Source of the DNA: Paenibacillus aquistagni | GTDB taxonomy: Bacteria > Bacillota > Bacilli > Paenibacillales > Paenibacillaceae | Reading direction: 5' to 3' | Length of the DNA stretch: 64,000 nt | Assembly: GCF_900177815.1 (NCBI RefSeq) | Contig: NZ_FXAZ01000001.1 | Location: 806,001 to 870,000 of the forward strand | Notes under the pieces: generated by a model | What the model saw: the letters and a program-made list of their open reading frames with translations, nothing else | What the model was told of the DNA's origin: nothing | Database searches by the model: none | In this document: piece by piece, positions 1-9,300 of the stretch | Numbering within the stretch: the first letter of the stretch is position 1 | How the letters are laid out: every line of letters begins with the position of its first letter | Made by a program: the position numbers and the translations under genes

Positions 1-9
1 TAGGAGGGC

Positions 10-357
10 ATGAATGACATGATCTCGGAAGTAGCGAGCTTATATATTATTGATGGATTGGCAAGTGAATTCGAGAGCCAATTTCGACGCGCGTCTCCAC
101 TGCTTAGCGGCTCCAGAGGATATATTTCCCATGAGCTTCATAAATGCATCGAGGAACGGAACAAGTATCTGTTAATGATTAAATGGAGATCAGTAAGTGA
201 TCATCTAATCAGTTTCAAGCAATCCACAGCCTATGAGGAGTGGAGACTGATGCTTGCTCCGTTTTTTGATTCAGCTGTTGAGGCGGAGCACTACATATCA
301 ATCAGGCTGCCCTCGACAAATTCGGATACGTCAAAAGTATCGGAAGGTCCAATTTGA
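10..357 (+). CDS. ABM-domain (antibiotic biosynthesis monooxygenase-like) protein
   Basis: A 115-residue protein whose middle (residues 35-100) has the layout of the small ABM ferredoxin-like barrel: an N-terminal strand, a region rich in His/Glu/Arg near 'RGYISHELHKC', then 'YLLMIKWRSVSDH' and an alternating strand/helix C-terminus. Members act as small monooxygenases or heme-degrading enzymes, usually as dimers; which applies here cannot be told. The ATG at 10 has AGGAGGG just upstream. The gene stands alone and is followed by a clear terminator. The C-terminal 15 residues (Ser/Thr/Asp-rich) look like a disordered tail. Family assignment is from overall pattern, not from a catalytic signature. 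Confidence 0.6.
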   Translation: MNDMISEVASLYIIDGLASEFESQFRRASPLLSGSRGYISHELHKCIEERNKYLLMIKWRSVSDHLISFKQSTAYEEWRLMLAPFFDSAVEAEHYISIRLPSTNSDTSKVSEGPI

Positions 358-388
358 ACTCAAATATTGAAGCTTGATGCAAGCGTTG

Positions 389-418
389 ACTGGCTCTAAG
401 AATAGAGCCAGTTTTTTG
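389..418 (+). terminator. Rho-independent terminator after the ABM gene
   Basis: ACTGGCTCT and AGAGCCAGT form a 9-bp stem with a short loop, followed by TTTTTT. It ends the transcript of the gene finishing at 357. Confidence 0.85.
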
Positions 419-544
419 CTGAATGCAAGAAAAAATGGCTGAGCGGCTTCCAAGTCGAGAGCAATGTTATTGTTTTGAAGACTGGCTTATCGTGTACAAT
501 ACAGATAAAGCCACTTATATTTGTCCACAGAGAGGAGTATCCCC

Positions 545-865
545 ATGAAGCGATCCAAGACGAGAGCCATCTGGGTAGGCGTGATTCTGCTGCTGCTGTA
601 CGGAGTAATCCATCTTAGTGTCAGCAAATACATGATGCCGCTGTATGATGCAGATGCGATTGATGAGCATCATTCGGTGGATGTCCTGACGACAGAGGAA
701 TCGATCGGCCCGATCTTGTCTTTAGACCATACTTTATTAGAGGTGCTCTTATTTATAGCTGCAGGTGCAACGGTCTTTCATCTCGTTCGTTCTAGAAGCG
801 ATAAGGAACGACTGAAGTATATCAAGAAGGATTGGGAGAAACAAAATGAGGAGGACAGGAAGTAA
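545..865 (+). CDS. Small two-TM membrane protein, unknown function
   Basis: A 106-residue protein not recognised as a named family. It opens with Lys/Arg residues (MKRSKTR) and a hydrophobic segment at about 7-24 that could be a signal anchor. An acidic, probably extracytoplasmic stretch follows (DADAIDEHH, TTEES), then a second TM segment near residues 62-80 ('LLEVLLFIAAGATVFHLV') and a strongly charged, Lys/Glu-rich cytoplasmic tail. The ATG at 545 is chosen because AGAGGAG lies 8 bases upstream; an in-frame TTG at 521 lacks a ribosome site. No operon partner: the next gene is 277 bases away. Confidence 0.6.
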   Translation: MKRSKTRAIWVGVILLLLYGVIHLSVSKYMMPLYDADAIDEHHSVDVLTTEESIGPILSLDHTLLEVLLFIAAGATVFHLVRSRSDKERLKYIKKDWEKQNEEDRK

Positions 866-947
866 CGATAAAAGTACTGTTCTTCTCTTTCGACAAAAGG
901 GTACAGCATCAATTTGCTCGATATCAGCTAGGCGTTGTTTATGATGA

Positions 948-976
948 TTGCTTGTGTCTATCAAATGAGTTATAAT
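948..976 (+). promoter_or_regulatory. Candidate sigma-A promoter upstream of the methyltransferase
   Basis: TTGCTT (948-953), a 17-base spacer and TATAAT (971-976). It would give a leader of about 160 bases before the gene at 1143. The hairpin at 1034-1065 would lie inside this leader. The stretch 866-1142 holds no gene I can support. Confidence 0.5.
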
Positions 977-1033
977 CTTCTTCCTCCCAAAATATGGGGT
1001 GTTGGCGAAGCGCTTCGAGCTGTGTAAAATGAG

Positions 1034-1065
1034 AAGCATTTGATCGTAAGGATTGAATGCTTTTT
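1034..1065 (+). terminator. Weak terminator-like hairpin in the 866-1142 gap
   Basis: AAGCATT pairs with AATGCTT over a 15-base loop and is followed by TTTTT. It may end the 545-865 transcript, or act as an attenuator if the 948 promoter is used. Confidence 0.4.
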
Positions 1066-1142
1066 GTTATTGAACGATTTCCAGCTTGACATTGAATTAA
1101 CATAGAGGAGGAATTCACATAAAAAAGGGGAATAGGTCCGTT

Positions 1143-1826
1143 ATGGGAATGGAATGGTATGATGCAATTGCTAGGAGAAATGGCGGCTACCGGAGTGAAG
1201 CCGTATATGCGATTGAGGGAGTATCGGGTGAGGTTGTGTTTGAGAAAGAGCTAGCCGATATGTTGTCTTATGCAGATCATGTTCTGGATGCAGGGTGTGG
1301 ACATGGGGAGTTTACGCTTCGCATGTCAACAAATGCCCGCCATATTATCGGATTTGACTTCTCTGTGGAGATGATAAAGATTGCAAACCAATTGCTTGCA
1401 GCGTCGAAGGTTAAGAATGTTCAGTTTGTACATGCGACGACGAAGCAGCCATTGCCGTTCACGGATGAACAATTTGATCTCATATACGATCGAAGAGGCC
1501 CGACTTCCATTCTTGAACATGCCCATATTCTTCGATCAGGCGGGACCGTTTTTGGCATTCATTCTGGCTCATTAGATCTCGTAACCCGTCGATTGCATGA
1601 GAATGGTTTTATCGATATAGAGATTCGAGAGTTTAACGATGCGGTATGCATTTACCCAAGCCAAGTGGAGTTTATAAGAGCGATGTCAGACACTCCTGGG
1701 CATCCGGATTATAGCGATCCTAGACACCATGGAGAGCTGCAGCGTCTCATCGCACAACATATGGATGTGGAGGGAAAATTTGTCAAACAGGATTATCGTT
1801 TTATTTGGAAGGCGATGAAGCCATAA
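1143..1826 (+). CDS. Class I SAM-dependent methyltransferase
   Basis: A 227-residue enzyme with the Rossmann-type methyltransferase core: motif I 'VLDAGCGHGEF' at about residues 48-58 binds S-adenosylmethionine, 'IIGFDFSVEMI' supplies the acidic motif II residue, and 'PLPFTDEQFDLIYDRRGP' matches the motif III/IV region. The C-terminal 60 residues are His/Asp-rich and probably cap the substrate site; the substrate is unknown. The ribosome site is poor (GGGG 13 bases before the ATG), and an ATG two codons on (1149) is an alternative start. It lies between its own leader and a terminator at 1844, so it is not part of the TetR/NRPS unit downstream. Another methyltransferase of similar build is at 53220. 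Confidence 0.75.
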   Translation: MGMEWYDAIARRNGGYRSEAVYAIEGVSGEVVFEKELADMLSYADHVLDAGCGHGEFTLRMSTNARHIIGFDFSVEMIKIANQLLAASKVKNVQFVHATTKQPLPFTDEQFDLIYDRRGPTSILEHAHILRSGGTVFGIHSGSLDLVTRRLHENGFIDIEIREFNDAVCIYPSQVEFIRAMSDTPGHPDYSDPRHHGELQRLIAQHMDVEGKFVKQDYRFIWKAMKP

Positions 1827-1843
1827 TTCTCTTATCCAGATCC

Positions 1844-1877
1844 GCTCTGAATCGTTCCTAGATTCGGGGCTTTTTTT
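1844..1877 (+). terminator. Rho-independent terminator after the methyltransferase
   Basis: GCTCTGAATC pairs with GATTCGGGGC (ten pairs, three of them G-T) across a 7-base loop, followed by TTTTTTT. It separates the methyltransferase from the TetR/NRPS operon. Confidence 0.8.
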
Positions 1878-1916
1878 GTGTTTACAAATACCCAAAATGA
1901 ATTTTATTTCCTCATA

Positions 1917-1945
1917 TTGACAAAGTGGATTCGAGCGCATAATAT
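1917..1945 (+). promoter_or_regulatory. Sigma-A promoter of the TetR/ABC/NRPS unit
   Basis: A near-consensus promoter: TTGACA (1917-1922), 17-base spacer, TAATAT (1940-1945). It is the only strong promoter seen before the series of same-strand genes running to 28722, and the start point should fall within the palindrome at 1948-1964. Confidence 0.8.
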
Positions 1946-1947
1946 AG

Positions 1948-1964
1948 ATACCAACGGTCGGTAT
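1948..1964 (+). promoter_or_regulatory. TetR-type operator overlapping the start point
   Basis: A 17-bp imperfect palindrome, ATACCAACGGTCGGTAT, starting three bases after the -10 hexamer. Placement and symmetry fit the binding site of the TetR repressor whose gene starts at 1983. A bound repressor would block initiation and so autoregulate the whole unit. Confidence 0.7.
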
Positions 1965-1982
1965 TAAAAGAAAGGGGACGCT

Positions 1983-2645
1983 ATGGCTAGAAACAAATAT
2001 CCAGAACAGACACTAGAACAGATCTTAACTGTATCCGCGAAGCTCTTTACAGAAAAAGGATTCGAGAAAACAAGCATTCAAGATATCATCGATGCACTTG
2101 GCATGTCCAAGGGAGCCATATACCACCATTTTAAGTCTAAGGAGGATATCTTGGAAGCGGTGATGGAGAAGCAGTTCAGCTATGCTGCCCAGATGCTGGA
2201 TGAATTGATTCAGCATACGGAGGCTCCAAGCGCAAGAGAGAAGCTTGTACTCATTCTTGAGCAGGTAGTGGCCGATCAGGACGCCCATTCCATGGACAGC
2301 GTCTTGAGCACACAGATCAAAAATCCTCAATTCGTCGTAACGGGAATTAAGGAAGGGGTGAAGAAGGATGCCCCGATCATCGCCAAGATAATGGTGGACG
2401 GGAAGCAGGATGGCTCCATTACAACAGAGTACCCGATCGAATGCGCGGAGGTGTTCATGCTTTTAGTTAACATTTGGATTAATCCGATGTTGTTTGATCG
2501 TGATCAAGAGGAGACACTGAATCGCTTGAGGTTCCTGCAGCAGATGATGAAGCAGCTCGGGGCGGACATCTTAAGTGACTCTTTGATTCAAAAAATTACG
2601 GAGCGTCATTCCGATATTGGAGGCTACAGCAAGGATGAGCGTTGA
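1983..2645 (+). CDS. TetR/AcrR-family transcriptional repressor
   Basis: A 220-residue repressor. Residues 8-55 form the canonical TetR helix-turn-helix: 'ILTVSAKLFTEKGFEKTS', 'IQDIIDALGMSKGAIYHHF' and the 'KSKEDIL' cap. The remaining helical domain, with many Met and hydrophobic residues, should bind a ligand that releases DNA. AAAGGGGACG precedes the ATG. The gene lies directly behind a promoter/operator (1917-1964) and overlaps the next gene (ABC ATPase) by 11 bases, so it is translationally coupled to the transporter. By context the inducer could be the peptide made by the NRPS genes downstream or a compound exported by the ABC system; that is inference. Confidence 0.9.
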   Translation: MARNKYPEQTLEQILTVSAKLFTEKGFEKTSIQDIIDALGMSKGAIYHHFKSKEDILEAVMEKQFSYAAQMLDELIQHTEAPSAREKLVLILEQVVADQDAHSMDSVLSTQIKNPQFVVTGIKEGVKKDAPIIAKIMVDGKQDGSITTEYPIECAEVFMLLVNIWINPMLFDRDQEETLNRLRFLQQMMKQLGADILSDSLIQKITERHSDIGGYSKDER

Positions 2646-3369
2646 TTATGCAGTTCGAACAGACGGTCTGATCAAGACCTTCTCAGGCATGGAAATTCTG
2701 ACTAACTGCTGCATGAATGTGCAACTAGGCACCATCTACGGCTTCTTAGGACCCAATGGAGCAGGGAAGACCACTTTGATGAAAATATTGACCGGCTTGC
2801 TCCAGCCAACAGCAGGAAGTGTAGAGGTGCTTGGCCTTCAAGTTGTGAAGCATCGAGAGGAAATTCTTCGAAAAGTCGGGAGCTTGATCGAGGTTCCCGT
2901 TTTCTTCGAACGGCTTTCCGCAGAAGCCAATATTCGTCTTCATCTCGAGTACATGAGCATGACAGGAGTGGACATCAAGGAAATGCTTGAGATGGTTGGG
3001 CTTACCCACACTGGTCAACAGGCGGTCTCCACATTCTCGCTCGGGATGCGGCAACGGCTCGCGATTGCAAGAGCGTTGTCCCATAAGCCGGAGCTCTTGA
3101 TCTTAGATGAGCCGATAAACGGCCTTGATCCAATGGGCATTAGAGAGATGAGAGATTTGTTTGTAAAGCTGGTCAAAGAGCATAAAATGACGATCCTTCT
3201 ATCCAGTCACATCCTTTCTGAAATTGAGCATATCGCAGATACTGTCGGCGTGATTACGCGTGGCACTATAGTTCGGGAATTAAGTATGTGTGAACTAAGG
3301 TCACAGGTGCCTGGGGGACTCGAAGATTACTTCTTTGGGATCATGAGTGGAGGTCATGGGATTGCTTAA
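2635..3369 (+). CDS. ABC transporter ATP-binding protein (BcrA/CcmA type)
   Basis: A 244-residue ATPase subunit. Walker A is 'GPNGAGKTT' (about residues 39-47), the signature is 'FSLGMRQRLAIARAL', Walker B plus D-loop is 'LLILDEPINGLDP', and the switch His lies in 'LLSSHIL'. The form resembles the BcrA-like ATPases that pair with ABC-2 permeases for antibiotic or lantibiotic resistance. ATG 2635 is preferred over the TTG at 2617 because GGAGG (2619-2623) precedes it; it overlaps tetR by 11 bases. The ATPase and the permease at 3347 probably form one exporter giving self-protection or peptide export for the adjacent NRPS pathway. Confidence 0.9.
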   Translation: MSVDYAVRTDGLIKTFSGMEILTNCCMNVQLGTIYGFLGPNGAGKTTLMKILTGLLQPTAGSVEVLGLQVVKHREEILRKVGSLIEVPVFFERLSAEANIRLHLEYMSMTGVDIKEMLEMVGLTHTGQQAVSTFSLGMRQRLAIARALSHKPELLILDEPINGLDPMGIREMRDLFVKLVKEHKMTILLSSHILSEIEHIADTVGVITRGTIVRELSMCELRSQVPGGLEDYFFGIMSGGHGIA

Positions 3370-4069
3370 GTTAATGAGGCTTGAATTGCAGCGCAACAAA
3401 CTTACAACGTATTTCACTGCGAGCGCAATTGCGTGCGTATGTCTGATTGGGTTCATTTATTTTGTTGCTTATGTGGCTCAGGTAGAGAACGAAATTGATT
3501 TTCAAAATTACTCCAACATCTTCTTGTTTACTTCGGTTGTCAGCATGATTGTGTATGCGATCATGGCTGCAGTTATGTATTCGCGATTCGTTATTGATGA
3601 ATATCGCGGCAAAATGATGCTCCTGCTGTTCTCTTATCCCATAAGCAGGAAGAAGATGCTGCTAGCTAAGATGCTGCTCATCATGTCTTTTACCACGCTT
3701 GCCATGATCGTCAGCAACATTCCTCCTCTTATCATTTTTTCGATCAGCGAAACGATCTCACCTATAGTCAGCGATACCCTTTCCACCGGGCTGATTCTCA
3801 ACGTTGTGAAGACGATTTTCATCCTAGGCGTCAGTCTTAACACCATTTGTTTGGTTGCTTTACGGATTGGATTCGCGAAAAAGTCGGTACCCGCAACGAT
3901 TGTGCTGTCTTTTGTATTGTGTGCGCTATACGGCAATGCCATCATTGCAAGCTTTGGCAATGACGCTGTCATCCTGGCACTATGTCTTCTCATGCTTATC
4001 ATCGGTGGAGCAATTGTATTAGAGCTGCTAAACAAAGTACACCGGATGGAGTTTGAAGAGCAGACGTAA
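3347..4069 (+). CDS. ABC-2 type permease subunit
   Basis: A 240-residue membrane protein with about six TM segments: roughly residues 25-47, 65-85, 105-130, 150-175, 185-205 and 210-228. The 'YRGKMMLLLFSYPISRKKMLLAK' stretch, typical of ABC-2 permeases, joins TM2 to TM3. It should form the membrane part of the transporter with the ATPase encoded just before, which it overlaps by 23 bases. The start is uncertain: GTG 3347 is used here; ATG 3356 has GGAGGT only one base away, too close to be ideal. The pairing with a TetR gene suggests drug or peptide efflux. Confidence 0.85.
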   Translation: MEVMGLLKLMRLELQRNKLTTYFTASAIACVCLIGFIYFVAYVAQVENEIDFQNYSNIFLFTSVVSMIVYAIMAAVMYSRFVIDEYRGKMMLLLFSYPISRKKMLLAKMLLIMSFTTLAMIVSNIPPLIIFSISETISPIVSDTLSTGLILNVVKTIFILGVSLNTICLVALRIGFAKKSVPATIVLSFVLCALYGNAIIASFGNDAVILALCLLMLIIGGAIVLELLNKVHRMEFEEQT

Positions 4070-4094
4070 TTAGAAGAAATGGGAGGGATACGAA

Positions 4095-4268
4095 ATGGAA
4101 GTAGGTTGGATTGTTGGAACGAGCTTGGCTGTGCTGATCTTGATTGCAGGCGTGATTGGACTGCTTGTAAGCAGACAAAATGGCCGGAAAAACAAATGGG
4201 CATGGTGGTTTATCCTATTTGGCTGCTGTGCTATCATTAGCGCCTTGATTAATTTGGGTGGCATGTAA
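4095..4268 (+). CDS. 57-residue two-TM membrane peptide in the NRPS operon
   Basis: A short gene between the permease and the MFS exporter. It has a strong ribosome site (GGGAGGG, 8 bases before the ATG) and an uninterrupted frame. The product begins 'MEVGWIVGTSLAVLILIAG', has a first TM segment at about 5-25, a basic turn (SRQNGRKNKW) and a second TM at about 36-52, ending LINLGGM. Spacing (25 bases after the permease stop, 37 before the MFS start) fits an operon member. I do not recognise the family. It could be an accessory subunit of the ABC exporter or a small immunity protein; neither is shown by the sequence. Confidence 0.6.
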   Translation: MEVGWIVGTSLAVLILIAGVIGLLVSRQNGRKNKWAWWFILFGCCAIISALINLGGM

Positions 4269-4305
4269 AGGTGTTGCAAATCGATATTGAAGTTGGAGGT
4301 GCAGC

Positions 4306-5625
4306 ATGAAGTCACACGCATTTAGTCGAAATTTTCAAATTATGCTCGTGGGGCAGATTATCACACTGTTTGGAAGCGCCATTCTAAGGTTCGCCTTATC
4401 GCTCTACATCCTAGATCTTACAGGTTCGGCGGAGATTTTTGCAACACTGCTTGCGGTATCTACCATTCCAACCATCTTCCTATCGCCTATCGGCGGAGCG
4501 ATTGCGGATCGCATGAATCGCCGCAACTTGATGGTTTACTTCGATTTCATTAATGGGATCGTGGTCAGTGTGCTTGCCGTATTTCTCTATAGCGGTCAGT
4601 CATCCATCGTGCTGATTGGCGTTGTCATGACGGTGTTGTCCATTGTAAGCACCTTCTATCATCCGACCGTACAGGCAAGCATCCCCGTATTGGTGGAGAA
4701 TGATCATCTGCTGAAGGCCAATGGGCTTGTGTCTGGCGTAACGGCCTTGACGAACTTTGCAGGTCCGGTGATTGGCGGCTTATTGTATGCCGTGTCTGGA
4801 ATCAATGCAATCGTAGTGGTGACGTGCGTAAGCTTTTTTCTCTCGGCAATCATTTTATTGTTCCTGCACATTCCTTATGAGAAGGGTGCCAAGACAGCAG
4901 GCGCAATAAAGGCCATATTGCTGGACTTGAAAGAGGGGCTTGCGTATGTGGGAAAAGGAAATCCTTTCTTGCTTAAAATTATCATTATAGCAGCTGCGAT
5001 GAACTTGTTTATCACGCCGCTGTTCTTGGTTGGCATTCCTTACATGATTAAGATTGTGATGGGGATGAAAGACAGTTACTTTGGCTTCACACAAGGCGGC
5101 ATCTCCTTAAGCATGATCATTGCCGCCGTCGCGATCGGTGCGCTGTCAAGCAAGCTTCGCGTGAATAATTTGTACCTGTGGTTTGTCGGGAGCGGGTTAT
5201 TCATTGTTCCTATGGCAGTAACCATTCACCCTCAACTGGTAGTGCCCGGTCAGGCAGGCATCATTCCTTATTTGCTCTTCTCGCTGTGCACGATGGTGGT
5301 CATGTTCATCATTACAATCATCAATATCTTCATCATGACCATGCTGCAGAAAGAGACGCCGAATCATCTGTTAGGGAAGGTGATGGCGATCTTAACCGCC
5401 ATCTCGACTTGCGCAGTTCCTATCGGCCAAATTCTGTTTGGCAGCCTGATTGAATGGCTGGCGAACGCGGTATATGCAGTTGTAGTTGGCGTCGCGGTTA
5501 TTACCATTCTGATTGCGCTTGTAACCAAATATTTGTTAAGAGGGCACATGAATCAGAGCGAAGAACAAGCGGCATCATCTTCAAGCGGCAGCCGAGAAGC
5601 GCTTGAAGCTTCTCCGACGGAATAG
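4306..5625 (+). CDS. MFS exporter (EntS/macrolide-efflux-like)
   Basis: A 439-residue major facilitator protein with 12 predicted TM segments. The loop 2-3 motif is 'GGAIADRMNRRNLMVYFD', the classic MFS A-motif. Helix 1 ('FQIMLVGQIITLFGSAILRFALSLYIL') is like the MFS_3 group that includes the enterobactin exporter EntS and macrolide efflux proteins. The last 30 residues are a Ser/Glu/Ala-rich cytoplasmic tail. GGAGGTG lies upstream of the ATG. Placed 27 bases before the type II thioesterase in the NRPS operon, it is a good candidate for exporting the finished peptide. Confidence 0.85.
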   Translation: MKSHAFSRNFQIMLVGQIITLFGSAILRFALSLYILDLTGSAEIFATLLAVSTIPTIFLSPIGGAIADRMNRRNLMVYFDFINGIVVSVLAVFLYSGQSSIVLIGVVMTVLSIVSTFYHPTVQASIPVLVENDHLLKANGLVSGVTALTNFAGPVIGGLLYAVSGINAIVVVTCVSFFLSAIILLFLHIPYEKGAKTAGAIKAILLDLKEGLAYVGKGNPFLLKIIIIAAAMNLFITPLFLVGIPYMIKIVMGMKDSYFGFTQGGISLSMIIAAVAIGALSSKLRVNNLYLWFVGSGLFIVPMAVTIHPQLVVPGQAGIIPYLLFSLCTMVVMFIITIINIFIMTMLQKETPNHLLGKVMAILTAISTCAVPIGQILFGSLIEWLANAVYAVVVGVAVITILIALVTKYLLRGHMNQSEEQAASSSSGSREALEASPTE

Positions 5626-5652
5626 GACATTTTTCATAGGGGTGGGAAGAGC

Positions 5653-6366
5653 ATGAGAGAGATCCAATTATTCGGTTTGCCCTATGCAGGTGGATCATCC
5701 TTTATGTATGAGCCATTGCGCAAATCGCTCAGTGAACAGATCAAGCTGATCCCGCTAGAGTATGCAGGCCATGGTGAGCGAATGCAAGAAGAGCTGTACC
5801 CGAGCTTTCATGACATGGTCCTTGATATGACGAACCAGATCGAATCCCGATTGACATCGGATCCATTTGCGATATTCGGCTACAGCATGGGGAGCCTCGC
5901 AGCTTATGAAATCACCCAAGAATTAATTCGCCGGACGATGAGAAATCCCCTTCAACTGTTTGTGGCCGCGCATGCTGCGCCTCATCTGCATCAGGCCAGC
6001 GAACCTGTATACGAAGCGGTTGCAGCACGCTTTAAGGCGAATATGTTGAAGATGGGGATGTCAGACCTCGACGTTATGAACAATGTTGAGCTGCTTGAAT
6101 GCTTTGTCCCTATCTTCTATCACGACTTGAAGCTATATGCGGGATACCAGTACTGCGAGAGTAAGAAGCCGCTGGATGTGAACTTGACGGTTCTATATTC
6201 AGATGAAGAGAATAGACACAATCAAATCTTCGAGTGGTCTGCTTACACTTCCAAGGCATGCTTGTATCAAAGGATGAAAGGAAATCATTTCTTTATTCAT
6301 TCTCATATGGAAGAAATGGTTCAAGTGATCAATCAGTCTCTCATGGGTGAGCTTATCCATCATTAA
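5653..6366 (+). CDS. Type II thioesterase for NRPS editing
   Basis: A 237-residue alpha/beta hydrolase of the SrfAD/GrsT type. The start has the family pattern 'LFGLPYAGGSSFMYEPL', the nucleophile elbow is 'GYSMGS' (Ser near residue 78), and the catalytic His lies in 'KGNHFFIHSH' near residue 212. Type II thioesterases free carrier-protein arms blocked by wrong acyl groups and sometimes assist release. It lies 30 bases before the first NRPS gene. Since the NRPS itself ends without a thioesterase domain, this free enzyme may matter more here than usual. Start ATG 5653 follows GGGGTGGGAAG. Confidence 0.9.
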   Translation: MREIQLFGLPYAGGSSFMYEPLRKSLSEQIKLIPLEYAGHGERMQEELYPSFHDMVLDMTNQIESRLTSDPFAIFGYSMGSLAAYEITQELIRRTMRNPLQLFVAAHAAPHLHQASEPVYEAVAARFKANMLKMGMSDLDVMNNVELLECFVPIFYHDLKLYAGYQYCESKKPLDVNLTVLYSDEENRHNQIFEWSAYTSKACLYQRMKGNHFFIHSHMEEMVQVINQSLMGELIHH

Positions 6367-6396
6367 TCGGGAATAGACAAGGATAGGAGCGTTGTT

Positions 6397-9300
6397 ATGT
6401 TGAATCAACCTACGAAAAATATCGCCGAACCTCTCATTCGCAAACCGTTTGCCTTGAGTATTGAACGGCAGGCGCTTATTCAAGCCTTACGTACTCTTGA
6501 TTCAGATTATTCGCAAGCCAATAGTGAGTCGAATACAGCAATGGCTGCTGTCTTCTTGTTGTATAAGAGTCTGCTTACGGGCAATAATCCAGAATCCATT
6601 CATATCTATGATGGAAGCAGCTATTATGAAGCGCGCGTAGAGCTTGAGACGAATGTTACTGCAGAGGAATATTTAGCTCGAATGGAACATTCGTTGCGTG
6701 AGAGTATGAACCATGCCATTGCGATAGAGCACATTCAGGAGCAGGACATCGTACTTTGTTTTTCTGCAAACGCAGTTGAAGCGGCAAATCAGAAGCAGCG
6801 AGGATTGACTGTATCGTTTGTCGAGGCTGGAATGGACCCTCAATGGGTATATGAAGCCTGGTCGCCATACTGGTCGGACACGAAGATCTTGCACTTGCAC
6901 CGAAGAGTGGCCACGATGGCAGACACGATCATATCTCAGCCTGATCTTCGCATACGCGACATTCCCGCTCTTGATGAGCGGGAAGCATCTATCGTGCTTC
7001 AGGATTTTAATCGAAGTGACAAGCACATCCCCAGTGGGAAAACGGTGGTTCAATTATTCGAGGATCAGGTTCAGCTCAACCCTTGCCAGATTGCACTCCA
7101 ATATAAAGGTCATAGCTTAACTTATCAGGAGCTAAATGAACGCGCGAATGGCGTTGCATATGATCTGATTGAGCACGGCGTAGGACCGGATAGCATTGTA
7201 GGTCTTATGGCAGAACGTTCTCTAGAACAGATTATTGGCATCTATGGGATCTTGAAGGCGGGCGGCGCTTATCTGCCGATCGATCCGGAACTCCCGCCGA
7301 ATCGCATTCATTACATGCTTGCTAATAGTGAAACGACGCTAGTGTTGACGGGTCCAGGTGGCGAGGGGGGCGCGGAGTCACTGCAACAGCTTCAGCTTGT
7401 CGATCTAACCAAGTTTTCCAATGTGAATTCGGTGAATCCAATACCTAGAGCTCGTCCCGAACATCTTGCTTATGTCATCTACACCTCAGGCACAACAGGG
7501 AATCCAAAAGGGGTCATGGTTGAACATCGCAATCTTTTGAATCTGGCCCTCTGGATGCTCGAAGATGATTACAGCAATCAGGAAGTTCTCCTTCTCAAAA
7601 CGACCTATGCCTTTGATCTATCCATATGGGAACTGTTTGTTGGCTTCTTGGCAGGGGCGGCGCACATCTTGCTTCCAAAAGAGCATGAGAAAGAACCACA
7701 TCAGATCGCAGCATTAATACAAGCCCATCGTGTTACGCGCACCTCTTTTGTTCCTTCTGTACTTGAGCAATTTCTCCACACGATCGATCCGAGATCCATA
7801 GAATCGCTGAGCCGCATCCAGCTCTCTGGAGAAGCATTGCCCGTTGAGTTAGCCAACCGATTCAATCAGTTGAATCAAGGCAAAGCCCGTCTCGTGAACT
7901 CCTATGGCCCAACAGAAACAACTGTATTTGCGACCTCTTATGATGTACCTGCAGATATCACGCTTGAGCATATCCATATCGGTAAGCCGCTTGCCAACAT
8001 GAAGATCTATATCCTGAATCAAGATCGGTTATGCGGAGTTGGCATGCTTGGCGAGGTATGCATTGGCGGCGCGGGAGTATCAAGAGGATATTTGAATAGA
8101 CCAGACCTAACCGCTGAAAAATTCGTGCCAAATCCTTATATTCCAGGGGAGAGGATGTATCGGACAGGCGACTTGGCTAGATGGATGGAAGATGGCAGCA
8201 TTGAGTATTTGGGAAGATTGGATGATCAGGTCAAGGTGAGAGGCTATCGCATTGAGCTGCGCGAGATTGCCAGCAGATTGCGAGAGATCGAGGGCATCCA
8301 GCACGCTGCTGTTATCGCACATGAAGAGCGCGGGGACAAAGTTCTATGCGGCTACGTGGTAAGTGCGGACGGTCACGAGCTCGATATCGCAGCAGTCAAA
8401 CAAGAACTCAGCTCGCATTTGCCCGCTTATATGATCCCTACCCATTTGATGCAGCTGGAAGATCTTCCGGTAACCCGCAATGGAAAGCTTGACAAAAAGG
8501 CGCTGCCGAAGCCTGAAGTAAAGAGCAAGCAGCCTTACGAAGCGCCTCAGGATGAGATGGAGGCCGTGATAGCGAGCATGTTCCAAGAGCTGCTAAGTGT
8601 TAAGCTTGTCGGCATCCATGACAGCTTCAGCGAGCTAGGCGGGCATTCGTTAAGAGCGACACGACTAGCGCATATGATGGAGAAAAGATTCAACGTTCGG
8701 CTTCCACTTCGTACAGTGCTTGCGGCGGATACGGTTGCTAATCTCAGCGCTTGCGTGCGAACGGCGGCTCCGGACATGTGGGAGAACATCAAGGCGCTCC
8801 CGCCTCAGCCCTATTATGAGATGAGCTCCACACAGAAGCGGCTGTATCTCATTCACCAGCTTCAAGAGAACAGCCTTGCTTATAATATCCCGATGATGTA
8901 TGAAGCAGATGGAGATCTTGACATCGAGCGATTACGCAGTGCGCTGCAGCAATTATGCCATCGACACGAGCTGCTTCGAACTTATTTTACGCAAATAGAG
9001 GATCAGTTCGTTCAGATCGTGGAAGACGAGGTATCACTTGTTCTTGAGGAAGGGCATCCAGCAGCTGATGTGACAAGGTCGTCGCTTGTCGAAGATTTTG
9101 TGAGACCGTTTGATTTGGCAAAAGCACCGCTCATGCGTGCGAAATTGATTCATGCTGAGGATGGCAAGTCGCTCTTGCTTATGGATATTCATCATATCAT
9201 TTATGACGAAGGTTCCGCTTCTGTGCTGATGAATGACTTAACCCGCTTATATAATGGTGAATCTCTTGAACCTTTAGCAATTCAATACAAGGATTACAGC

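Noticed and set aside
3634-4203. Minus-strand open frame of 189 codons across the ABC permease
   Set aside because: It lies wholly opposite clear permease and small-peptide genes, has no ribosome site and reads as an antisense shadow rich in Ser/Thr/Met.
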